Shown here in pieces: positions 33,914 through 46,000 of a DNA stretch of 64,000 bases. The first letter of the stretch is position 1. The number at the start of each line of letters is the position of its first letter. A model generated the notes under the pieces. The model was not told the origin of the DNA. It was given only the letters and a program-made list of their open reading frames with translations, and ran no database searches. Location: NCBI GenBank assembly GCA_012064415.1, contig SSNU01000068.1:62001-126000 (forward strand). Reading direction: 5' to 3'. A program made the translations under genes and the position numbers. Source of the DNA: Gyrodactylus bullatarudis. Taxonomy: Eukaryota; Platyhelminthes; Monogenea; Gyrodactylidea; Gyrodactylidae.

Positions 33914-36900
33914 ATGGATAAGGGGCCTGAACTTTTATTTGTATCTATAGATTGATATATAAAATTTATAAATCAGGATACTCTTTCCTTGTGTGAGAAT
34001 CATTTCGGAGAACCATTATATATCGAATGATACAAGTCTTATTGTACATATTTAAACTGTTATCATAACAGCTGTTATTTATTTAATACATTTTTTTTTC
34101 GAAATTCTTTTACTTTTTAAAAACTGTCTATCCTATTCATAATAATCATTTCGTCTTTTTTATTAGGAGGAATTTGATATCTACAAGGAAAAGGTCCGCC
34201 AGTGTAAGAAAATTGATCAAGCCAGACTGCTAGCATTATACGGTCTTTTCAAACAGGTTTGCAATCTACTTGGCTAATTTCAACCTGTTTTTTTTTGAAT
34301 TTCTTCACATTTTTCAGATTACAGAGGGCGACTGCAAAAAAGAGAAGCCTTCCTTTTATCAGTTTGAGGCAGTGGCCAAGTGGTAAGTGTGCTTCCATTA
34401 GAAATTTGTGTGAACATAATAGTTATCTCATATTTCTAGAATATTAGATTTGAAAATATGCATTGACTTTCTTAAATGCCTAAATCCCGTTTTCCCCGGG
34501 AACCTTTAATTTTCCCTAAATTTACCTGGTTTTTTTGAATCAATATTTTCTTAGTAGAATTTATTGAAGAGAGATGGCTAATGAAGAAGTATCAACAGTA
34601 AAAAATATATATTTTTCATATTCCTTTAGGAACGCTTGGAATGAGCTCAAAGGGACTTCCAAGGAAGCAAATGCCAAAAAATATGTTGAGATTGCAAAAG
34701 AATGCCTTAAAGAGGTAAGTTACCCATTCATCTAGATGCCCGGTAACTTTTTTTAACTTTAATTTTTCTTCTTCAAAACTATCAGGAAGGTTTCGAATAG
34801 TCTGTAGATGTATAACTCATTCGGCCTACAATGTTGAATGCTTTTAGCACAATATTCTTAAACACTATTATCATTTATTATTATAAAAAAACAAATGGTT
34901 TTTTCTATTCTACATCTAAAGAATTTATATGGGTGAATCCAAATATACATTCAACTAAATAAAGAATTTTTTATTTCATGTTTATTCTTAATAATTTGAT
35001 CTGATCAGACCAATTTTTGAAGAGTCCCTAATCATGCCTATTTTGTTGAGATGATTCCAGATTTTCTTTTTTGGCAAACTGTCTAAACAAGTAATAAAAG
35101 TAATTGAAAACTCAGTATGTTAGACCTATTTTGAAAGCATTGTGTTGTGTGAGTTGAAAAAATATATTTTTCCCATTTAAATCCTAATCCAGCTTCCTTC
35201 GTTAATTTAAGGTTTTTCTAAATGAGATAAATACTATTATATAAAATTTTAGCTGCCGTCTCTTGTTTATACCCATCATTTCTAGAATTTTAGTTTAATA
35301 TTTCGAATGTTGCTTAAACTGAATGAATCAAGGTAAGTTTAATCGATTGCACGTTGAAAGTAACTATAAAGACTAGCAACGTAATAAGGGTTTTTTTAAC
35401 AAATAGTTTGTCTAACTGTGATTGATTACTCTCTATTTATCTATTTCGAATGACATATATTTTTGCAATTTTCCAAATCCTAATGAATGATCAAATGTAG
35501 GTGTAATTTCTGCCCAAGAGGATAATCTCTGTCACCAAATGCAGGAAAGTGATAGCATCCAGGTTTTAACACAAAGCCAGTTAATATGAAGATTAGAATT
35601 TACTGTTTTTGTAAAAATACTCCAGAATAGAGTAGGCTAAATTTTTCAACTTTTCCCAGCCTTAGTCTAATTTTGAAGATTATTGAAGACTAAGCATTTT
35701 TTCCTATAAAACCATACACGTTTTCCAGCTTGTTCTGATATACAAAATCTCGATTGAAAACGAAAATTTTTGAACTTGCGTCAAGATTTTTTCAATGAAT
35801 TTTACTACGAGAAATGAAAAAATTGATTAAGGCATAAAACATTGTTCGTATTACCCTACTCCAGAGGAAAAATATTTTTTGTACCTTGAATGTTGTAGGA
35901 ATGAAAAAAAATCCCGAAAAAAATTAGCATTACGTTGATCGATACAGACGATTCTCAAACTTATTGGGACTTCTTAGTATGTTTCTAATATACTATTGTG
36001 ATGAAACTGATCCATTTTCTCTAATGCTCGTTTGATTGCAAACCAAAAATGATTTTTTCATCAAAAGCAGGTCATTTCAGTGTATTGATTATTTTTTTCC
36101 ATCTAATCAAAGCATGATTGAAATCAATATTCTGCAAAATTTCATCATTTCATAAACATTGGCTTTTGAGAAAGATTTAATTTATCTATCACCACGATGA
36201 TTGGTCGTCTGACCCTTGGACTCGCATACAATTAGTTATTTTAGTCTTTAGCGATAGAAACTAACCAAATAAATTAATGGCCAAAGTATATACTCTTCTA
36301 AAAATAAAATCAACGACCTAATATATTGTACCATTGTATCATTATAGATAATATAGAAATTTTTGAAGAAACAAACTAATAAACTAAACTTTACTTGAAA
36401 AATAGGAAAGTATTACCCCAGAAAACAATTCAAACAACAGAAATTCATCCTCCGACGTATTCAGCGCTAAAAAGGTTAGCAGAATGATGATTGAAGAAGA
36501 CACCAACAACGTCTTGAATGAATCAGTCTTGATAAAACTGGTCAAATGCAACGACGAGACAGAGATAAAGAAACTGATTGCAACAGATAAAGAACAAATC
36601 AATAAACCAGATGACCTCGGTATGATGCCATTACACTGGGCTGTTGATCGCAATAATAAAAATATCATTCGAATTCTATTGGAGAATGGTGCCAATGTGA
36701 ATGCAATAGACAAATCTCTTTCAACACCATTGCACTTTTGTAAGATGGTTTCTTTTTAAATGGTTTTTCATTAATGAATACATTTTTCTCTAATAAATCA
36801 TCCATCTATGAATCTACAGGGTTATCAGAGAGAAAAGTTTCCAACTAAACTACATTAATCATTACATTGATAAAGATTTCAAGGAAGAAAAGCCAATCAG

Positions 36901-38906
36901 ACTTTTCAGTATTATACTACTATTATATGTCATATTGGAAAACAATCTCCTCTGTCTTTACATCGTGACTCTATAAAATGATTGGCTAATTTCTAGTCTC
37001 TCTCTCTCTCTAGCACACTTGGAAATTAGTGTGCTCCAAAAGTTACTAGTATGTTTGGGAAAATTATTTTGTTTTGGAAATATTCATTTCAAGCTTAGTA
37101 CATAGTAAGGGTACGAAAATATTGATCAAACCTTGGGGGAGGATCACCCCACACCAAGATATATTCATTACATTCTCAGAATGTACCAAAGATGCGAAAT
37201 AATGAAATGAACGTATGGAGGAGTGGTTGCAGGGTGAACTTTATACATGCTTAACCCTCACCCTGGATATGAAAAAAATGTCAAGAAAATCAATACAAAT
37301 GGGGTCCGCAGAGACCCAATATCCAGGACGAGGGTTAAAAATAACTTTCGGGTAATAAGATGGAGCTTTCTTTACTCAATCTATTTAATATTTGCGTAAG
37401 AAAGGCGATGCCTGAGAATGTGAAGAGATTGAGCTATATTTCGGGCATACTCTTCGGTCTTTACATGCCAAATATAAATACAATATCAATATTACAAGAA
37501 AGAGTTTAATTGGTTAGCCTTTCAGAGATAGTAATAGTTTTTTGAGCATACACTGATTTTAGTTTCTACACAGGTCGTAACATATACAAGATGTTGAATA
37601 TTATTAAAATATGATTTTCATTGATTTTTTAAAATGAAAAAGGATTAAACTATCGTACGATTCAAGAAAATTTGCACATTTTTTTATTAGACAAAACTTT
37701 TGCTTCTATCGTGCTTCATAGAGATACACAATGAATTGTGACAAATATGAATTTTATTGTGGCATAGTTTTAACTAAAATATATGTACAATGAACATTGT
37801 TCATTGGACATTGTTTGTTTCTTAGAGCTTGATCAAAAGTTTCTACTTTATTGAAATAAAAGATAGAGTCGTTATCTTTACTGGGTGATGACTAGGGTAC
37901 GTAAAAGTGCTATTTTGTATTTAAGCTTGACATTTTTTCGTTTGTTAAAAAATAGTTTAAAATCCTCAGGTCATTTATTCCCGAGTGCTATTTTGCTTTA
38001 GCAGAATAGCTAATTTTTTCTCTTTCCAGCCATCTCAGTTACAAATTATTATTTTCATCTTGAACTTTTTCATGTTCGAATGGATAATGATAAGTTCTGA
38101 TCGGTTGTTCGTTTATGAGAAAACAGTTTTTCCTCAACCTACTGTAATATCTTTGAATAATCAAGTTTTGTCAGGAAAAGTTTGCCTCACTATACTCTTT
38201 TTAAAGATAAATAAGTCATTCAAAGACGAATTTTTTTGTACCCTCAAGGAATATAGATGAGATGCTAAAAATCCCTAATTTTGAAAATTATCTTTAGCTG
38301 GCATTTTCTGCGTACCCCAGTGATGACAGTATAAATGAATCTTGTCTAAATATATCTTGCTCTACTTTTCGAAATGTATAACTTAATGAGGATTTCCGAC
38401 TAGTTTGAAAATGTACATTGAAAATTTAATGTCTCTTACTGGAGAAAATGTGATGATATTTTTTTAGAGAAAAAATCCTGCCAAGAAATGAACAATTTTT
38501 TCAGTTTCATTAGTATATGAGACATGTGTCGTAAAAATCTAGAAATTAATTTGTTCTTTTCTGACTTGTAATCCCTTAGGCAGTAATTTTACTATTTTGA
38601 AAATGAAGAATAAAAATTCAATAGAAATTAGTCGGTATCATTCTCTCTGAACTTTCTGATAATCGAGAAAATTTTAACATGTTTTAACGAATAGCAAAAT
38701 TACTGTACTGCCCTAGTATAGTTAGTAAGAATCACTGAGAATTCTAGGAACAAATGAATGTAGCTTGTTAGAATTATTTAATTTTGCTGTTTTTAGGTTC
38801 TTCCTTCAAAGACAAAGAGATAATCCAGCTCCTTCTTGACAATGGGGCTGACACAACAATCAGAGATGAAGACGGTTGCACAGCTCTAGAACTTTTGGAA
38901 GGTTGA
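33914..38906 (+). CDS. ACBD6: Acyl-CoA-binding domain protein 6
   Basis: Binds long-chain acyl-CoA and supports N-myristoylation in vertebrates. Exons: 33914-33940 (tentative), 34167-34256, 34318-34382, 34630-34714, 36406-36739 and 38797-38906; 236 aa, in phase throughout. The ACB domain has LLALYGLFKQ-ITEGDCKKEK followed by PSFYQFEAVAKW-NAWNELKG, ending KYVEIAKECLKE. Two ankyrin repeats follow: MMPLHWAVDRNNKNIIRILL and PLHFCSSFKDKEIIQLLLDN, then GADTTIRDEDGC, closely parallel to ACBD6. The protein stops soon after, without the vertebrate tail. Exon 1 (MDKGPELLF) rests only on phase and a GT site. AATAAA at 38926 follows the stop. Introns 34715-36405 and 36740-38796 hold AT-rich DNA, a short TC run near 37000 and a piggyBac-like mini-element. 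Confidence 0.9.
37255..37334. mobile_element. piggyBac-like miniature element, copy 2 (80 bp)
   Basis: Flanked by TTAA on both sides; begins CCCTCACCCT and ends GGACGAGGG, parallel in size and ends to 4763-4843. Internally it also shares 'aatacaaatgggg' in the opposite orientation. Confidence 0.5.
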
Positions 38907-39327
38907 CATTTTTGTGAAATTATTGAATAAATTGTGTATATTTTCTAATACAAGTCTTTTACTTAAAGAAGGTATATATTTTAATAAAAAGATTGGGTTT
39001 ACTTGCAAGTAAGTAGATTATTTTATAAATTGATTTTCTAAATTGCATCTATTTTCACTTTGAGTCCCTTTATCGATATAGTTTAATATGTTTTAATTTG
39101 GTAATGTGTAAGAAAGAAATATATTTAAAAACCATATACGTATTTCTTAAAGCATCATCAGGGGCGTTGCTTTAAAAATGATAAAAATTAAAAGATTCAT
39201 TCAAGATAATATTTTACAAATAATGAAAGAAATAGTAAAAGATGAATAAAATTAGAATAATATGTAAGCTGAAAAAACACCAAAACTCTCCAATAAATAG
39301 CAACAGTGGAGAGAAAAGTGAAAAAGC

Positions 39328-39660
39328 TCACATAGGCCAGGGGAGTTGAAGGTTATAAGAATAGTTTTTTTGAACACATAGATTGGGTTTGTATAGATTA
39401 ATAAAGAATTTCTCTTTGACCCATACATCTATGCTGTCATCTCCAGGGTTTTTGTACAAAATGGAAAAATTCGAAACTGAAGCAGCATGTTTCTCCTGTT
39501 TGATATGCCTAGTTACCGCAGTGTCCTTATTCAGATGGTCACTTGATCTTGTAGACAGCTTCCTAATTGTTCTACCTATGTAAGAATCACCACAGTCACA
39601 TTGGAATTTATAAATTAGTAGAGTCTTCTCCTCCGACTTGAGTAAATCTTTATGAATCAA
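39328..39660 (-). pseudogene. Penelope-like element fragment, GIY-YIG endonuclease
   Basis: 110-codon open frame with the cysteine-led GIY-YIG core IYKFQCDCGDSYIGRTIRKL, followed by STRSSDHL and, downstream, VTRHIKQEKH. In metazoans this arrangement is typical of the C-terminal endonuclease of Penelope-like retroelements, fused behind a reverse transcriptase. Only the 3' end survives; no reverse transcriptase is found upstream (39660-40075). A more decayed copy is at 58905-59155. Confidence 0.75.
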
Positions 39661-40075
39661 ACTAAACAGTCTCTGTGTTTTAAATACAATGTTTTAATTT
39701 GTTGATGCAAGATGAACCTGTATACCATACAAGAGTATTTAAATATTCAATAGGAAAATGAAACAATTTTCGATCAAAACAATTCGAATAGCCCGCTGAA
39801 GAACGACTACTTTGTTCAACGCTATAAATAACTTATAATTATTTGGGTTGAACCTGGTTTATAATTATAATTAACCACCAATAAAAAACCTCTCTAATCA
39901 TAGTTCAAGCAAGTAATGTAAATTCTCATAAAACCTTGGTTCATCTATATTAGCCAATGAAAACCTTTTCAGTTATAACCGACCAATCACGAGCAATTCC
40001 ACATAGGAATAATATAATATTGATATAAATTCCATTCAATAGCTAATTCAAAGTATTGCCGCGATCGTTGCAGAA

Positions 40076-43000
40076 ATGACTTCTAACACATTTACAACAT
40101 CATCCTCGAGCACTTTCAAAAGTGAATATTCCATCCCCATCAAAAGAGACCCAAGGACATACTCCCAACGGGAAATGGACAAGGTAGCTAATTTAGAGAG
40201 ATCGTACAGCAACACTTCATCAACTACAGCTCCATCTATGACAAGTGGAATGTCATCCAATAAGAAGATTACAGCATTTGAGGATAATCAGTGGGACGGA
40301 GAAGTGACCAAATGGCTGAATGAGGCCAGAAGTCGATGGAATTCCCAAGCATCTGATTTAATGCAAAGAAACATCTTTAAAGTGAGTTGTTTCTTGACAA
40401 TTTTGGTCATTTTAAGTAGATTAAAATGACTCATATTCACATTTGTCTGAATAATTAGATTAAGAGATATTTACTAGAGCACCAGTCAATCAAAACTATT
40501 GGAAAATAAATTGTAGTTATAAACAGATACAGGCCAGACACTAACTTTAGCGTAGCCAGAAATAGGATCAAACTATTTTAAATACTTAAGGGGTGTAAAA
40601 ATGTTTTAGTTTTTATAAAATTATTCTTGAAGCCTGAAAACTCATCGTTAAAATAAGACGTTACTTGGTCCCTTTGTATTAAGGATGAGAAAAAATGCGA
40701 CCCTGAACTTTTGATCTCATTAAACTTTTATACATTCGATCAGCATGCCAAACTGTACCAGTTATGCAAAAATAAGCTGAGCAGAACATTTTTTGCGCAC
40801 AGTGTTGTCATCAAACCCATGATGAGTAACCCTTTCTACCATACCAAAGCTAAGCGAAGAAATTTCAAGTTTGGTTCTCTCACAGAATTACTTTTACAAT
40901 GAGATGATAAGGAACATTCTTTCGCATTAGGTTCTCATCTACTGATTAGCAATTTAAGGTGAAATTTCGCCAACTAAACGATTTATTTAGAAATTAATTG
41001 TTACAAAAACTCAGGTAATGCCAAGAGGGAATTTAATCTTATTACAAAACAACTTAGATATTGAAGGTAAAAACTGGGCTGAAATTTACTATTTTCATGA
41101 GACTCTGTTTATTGATTTCACGCATAAAAAAATATCTTTTTCTGAGTTTACTGTTAGCTACTATGGACATGAGTCTTATCCTAGCTGGAGTAATAAGTTT
41201 AATAATTTCGATCAAAAAATATCCTGAATTTAGGAAATTTTCTGTAAGAATATATGTATGGTGATCCAAAAAATTAATTGGTCTCGTTACGCACGTGGAC
41301 ATTGTATCATGTAAAACCATTCCTTTATCCTGATAGTTGTTCCATTCAACTTCAAAATATTGACTTTTTCATTTGTTTTAGATTTCAGAAAATACTTGTT
41401 AAAGACTTTTTTGCATTCTATACTATTTCCAGTTGACGTGAAAGAATGCGAATGACATTTCTGAAATGAAGAGGATGCAATCTTTTGAATAATTGAATTA
41501 TGACTTTTTTTCTCGGAATTTTGATCTTATCCTATAAGAGAACAAGTAATTGTTCTTATCGAAAGAACGTTAGAGTACATTTCGAATCGACAACGCACCA
41601 AGATATCTACAGGGTTGTTTGTAGTAAAGGGTATTAATAAAAATAGTTTTTCTTTCTCCTTAAACCGAATTCTTGTCATCATGTGATGATTTGTTAGGCA
41701 TTACTGACAGGGAGTAGTGTTGGATTTGTTTAAAATGATTAATCTTCCCTCAACGCGTCTACCATAGATTGAAACAAGGATCTATTTTTAGATACATCAC
41801 ATTAAAAATAACTTTTTAAATAATTTATTACTTATTATTTTCAGACTAAGAAGAATTAAACAAGAATTTTTTTGACACTTTTGGAAAAAAATTTTTTTTC
41901 AAACTCAAAGAGATGAAATTTCGATATTTATCTCAAGGTTGAAAGTCAAATGAAAACTCTATAGATACGGCCATAAAATTTAACTTTTACGATGGGTTTC
42001 TAGGAAAAAACCAATTGAACAATTATTTGAGTATTTCACTAACCTATTCTATCGTGGTCTGTTGAGAAAAACTTTATGAATTCGAAAATTTCCTTCAGAC
42101 TAGTGCTTTATGCCGATCTGGAACGGGTCACCTTATGATAATCAAAGGTTGTAAAAAACTACTTAACTTCTTGTTAATGACAAATTCATTCAATTTATTT
42201 TTATATGAACTATAACAATTTATACTCAAAGTTAATCCAGTTAGAGAAATAAACACCGTAGTCTCTGAAGCTATGTGCAACAATAAATTTAACTCTTGAG
42301 AGTTGTTTATCAGGATCAAAATTAGCTGATTAGTTGATGTGAACTTTACAATTTTAGTAAAAGCTGATGCTGATTTTAGGTATGTCAAGCTAATAAAAAT
42401 ATTAATTTGATGAATAATTTTTCCAAATTTGCTAAAATTTAATAAATAAATTGAATAAGTCTTGAATGAGATATACGAATCGCTATTTAATTATAAAATT
42501 GAAGGGTTCTACTCAAATTAGGTAAGGTACATTTACTTTGAACTCAATTTTCATGCGAACTACAATTGTAGAATAGTGACACTTCGTTTTAGATTCCATT
42601 CTGAATTAGAAACTTGGTTTTCAAGGGATTTTGAATTATCAAAAGTTCTTTGATTTTCACGCAGTGAAAATGATCAAGAAATCGAAATTCAACTCGATAA
42701 TGAGATGAATGATTAGAACAGATTTAGCATAAATTTTGTTCATGAAAGCCGTTTTGACTAATAAAAAGTTCAAAAAATGGGATTTCTGAACCAAATTGAA
42801 ATTTTAAAAATGACCATTTTTTCTTCAACCCGTAAAAGTAGGCACTCGAATTTATGATGAAAAAATTGAGATCCCCTTAAAAATCATAGATTCTTAACTT
42901 CATATCGATCAGGTTAATATCAATACAGTGACTGTATTACAGTCTATATTTTACAGATTACCTGATAGATATTGTCATTTGTTGGCCTAATTTTTATCCA

Positions 43001-46000
43001 TTTATGAATTGTATACTATTACAGTATTATTAATGGATAGAGGATAGATTTATAGAAAGGAGAAATAAACAATTTGCAGAATCAATATGCAGAATCCCTT
43101 TCTATAAATCAAAGCACAAAAGATGCTGCGATCAATTCGACCAATTGCATTTGGCATCAAATAAAAAAAGGTTGATATTTTTCCATTCCATTAATAAATG
43201 TTTTCCCTGATTTGATCCGATATTTATGTATTGTTATTAAGGGGGCTGGGGTTGGTTTTACGATAAGAAAATACAATTTTTGTGTACTTTTCATGTCAGA
43301 TAAGTAAGAGATGTATGAACGATAAAATGTACATGGAAGAAATCTAATCTATTCAAATGTATAGGGTGGGGCTATAGGTCATAGGAAACCCTGGTTCATG
43401 TAATTTTATTATTCTTCTTCCCTATATTTCTTAAATGAACAAATCGATGGGTTCCATCAAAAATGATAAACTTTCCTCTTACCCATTTAAAATAGTTATC
43501 CAACAACACCATGTCATTTACCATCAAACTCCTCTGGTAAATCCATTCAAAAGTAATCAATGCAAAACTTTTTACACACCCAGATGTAAAATAATCGAAT
43601 TTCTTTTCCAATCATTTCATTTTAATCTTTGTTAGAGACAGAATCATTTTATTTCCCACTGAGTCAACTGGACCATCTATGCACATATCTTTTTGAGAAT
43701 TTTAAAAACTTTCTAATTTTTCATTCGTTTCCAAAAAAAACATTCAAATTATTCGTGAAATTTTAATTTAAAAAAATCACTATTTCGATTACTTTTTTGA
43801 GAATTTTTAAGGAATCAAAATGTAATTTGTTATTTTTAGTTGGAATATCTTTTTTATCTGACGTTTAGAGTCTTAAAATCACCGCATCGAGTTAGATGAA
43901 GCACTACATCACTAATCCTAGGTCACCAAAATAAAATTGATAAAAACTGAATTACTTTTTGGAATGTGAAGAGTAAAGTAGAATTCAAGGTATTCAACCA
44001 CACAAATGAATCAAGACATTTTAAATTTCAAAGATAGTTTTCAATTTTAGTATTTTAAGTTATTTCAAAAGCACTAAATTTGGTCAGGAAAAAGAAAGTT
44101 AGAATCTTTCTTAGATTTAAAGAAAAAGATCAATATTAGTCAAGAAATTTGAGTATAGGCTATGAAGTTTTGAGAAACGTACCAGCTAGAATCTTTTTTT
44201 CTCTAAACAACTCACTAAAGTGTACTTACTTTCTTGGTAGAATTTAGTACTCAGATCATGTTTTGCATATTTTTAAAGCGTGATAGTCATCCTCCATTAT
44301 GTCATTGCCCATTTTTCCCACAATATCCCACGACCATGATAAAACAACGAATTTCTTGATGATAAGATTACTATTTTTGAAGATAAAATTTAAGAAACTG
44401 ATTAAATGGCCAGGATATTCCGGATTTCAGTGATTACGTTATTAAAATTCATTGAAAATTTAGCGGTGACTTGAAAAATTCTGGATTTTTAAAACTGAAA
44501 ACCAAAATTTTACAAAGAGTTCATTGGTGCATTCAGGATTCCGTTTAACCTGCGTTTTTAAGGGTAAAATTTAGAAGTACGAAAAAATGAGTTTTTTTAA
44601 AGCTTTATTGCGAGGTTCAGAGAGGTTTTAGAGGGTTTCAAAAGCATCTGAGACAAGTCCCTTTTTCATAGGATCAGTTCATCAGATCTTAAGTGATTGG
44701 ATCTTGAAATCCAGATTATGTTTTTATTGAATATCTGTAATATGAAGTTAAAAATTTCACCCCACCCTAATATCTACCAATAGAGGAGAAGAAACTGCAA
44801 TATCAAGATTCTGATATCTTCAACTTTGAATTGAAATTGGTTTTATATTGAGCAAAAGGCTTATAGCAAAGAATCATACTAATTAAGATTCTTGTCACTT
44901 GACTTTTTTTCTTTCTTGAAACAGTGTAGGATGTGGAAGATTTAGATATACAAATGGGAAATACTAAATGCTCCTATGGAAGAAATCTTTTTTTCTCTTA
45001 ACAAATACGGAACAAAATCATAAAATTAGGGGGAAAAAGTTAAATAAGGACGTATTCCTTAACAAGAATTGGATAGACATAGCGAGACATGTGATGTGGG
45101 TAAATTTCATCTTGTTTTTTTATTTATCAACAAAAAGCAGTTAACAGGGACAGAAGGGGAGAGGAAAATTAAAACGCTTTGTCTTGGAAACTAAGAAGCA
45201 TTAAATCATCGATCACATTCATTATTTATGGGATAGCACTGTGTAAAATTTAAATGAATCCATAAAATTTTGATGAAGATCCCCTCTCTATTACAACTTG
45301 TCGATTTTATGCTTTCATCTTGCAAATATGAATCACGAGACCTGTTCAGGAAAAAAATATTTTATGTTTACGCGAACAATTTTTAAATAAAATCTAACAT
45401 TTATCAAAAAGTCTCAAAGAGATATCTAAACATGGATAAAATAACCAATATTAGTAAAAATCGCCTACTTATTAGAATATGAGAAATTTAATAGAAAATT
45501 GACTTAGAATGTCATTTTAAATCGTTTCATATCAATTTTGAGTCATAATTTTGAACCAAGTAGTTCTTCAGGGAGCTGTTCGGCAATTTAGACAATTTAT
45601 AGACAATCAATTTCGAGTATTTTTCTTGATTGGTTTTCTTATCGTCTCGGAAGGTTTAAGGTCCATAGAGGCGAATTAATTCTGGTGTAAATTTTGCCGC
45701 TGACTCCGAATCTGGTTTCAGATCACATTTCTAAAATTTTCAATCGACTCAGAAGGGAAAATTTTATCCAATCTCGTAAAAATTAATCGGCTAATTTTGA
45801 ACTTTCTTCAATTATCTCAGAATTTATGGTTCTTATGAGATCTGAGACAAAATTCGGAATCAGCGTAAAAATTTAAACCAGAATCAATTCACGTTCTATA
45901 CGTTCTTCTTCTTTTTTGTCGTTCAACCCCTATTTTTGATGCAGATTTGTTCAATTTAATACCTTGTTTACTGATGTTTTAAACATCATGTTTATCTACC

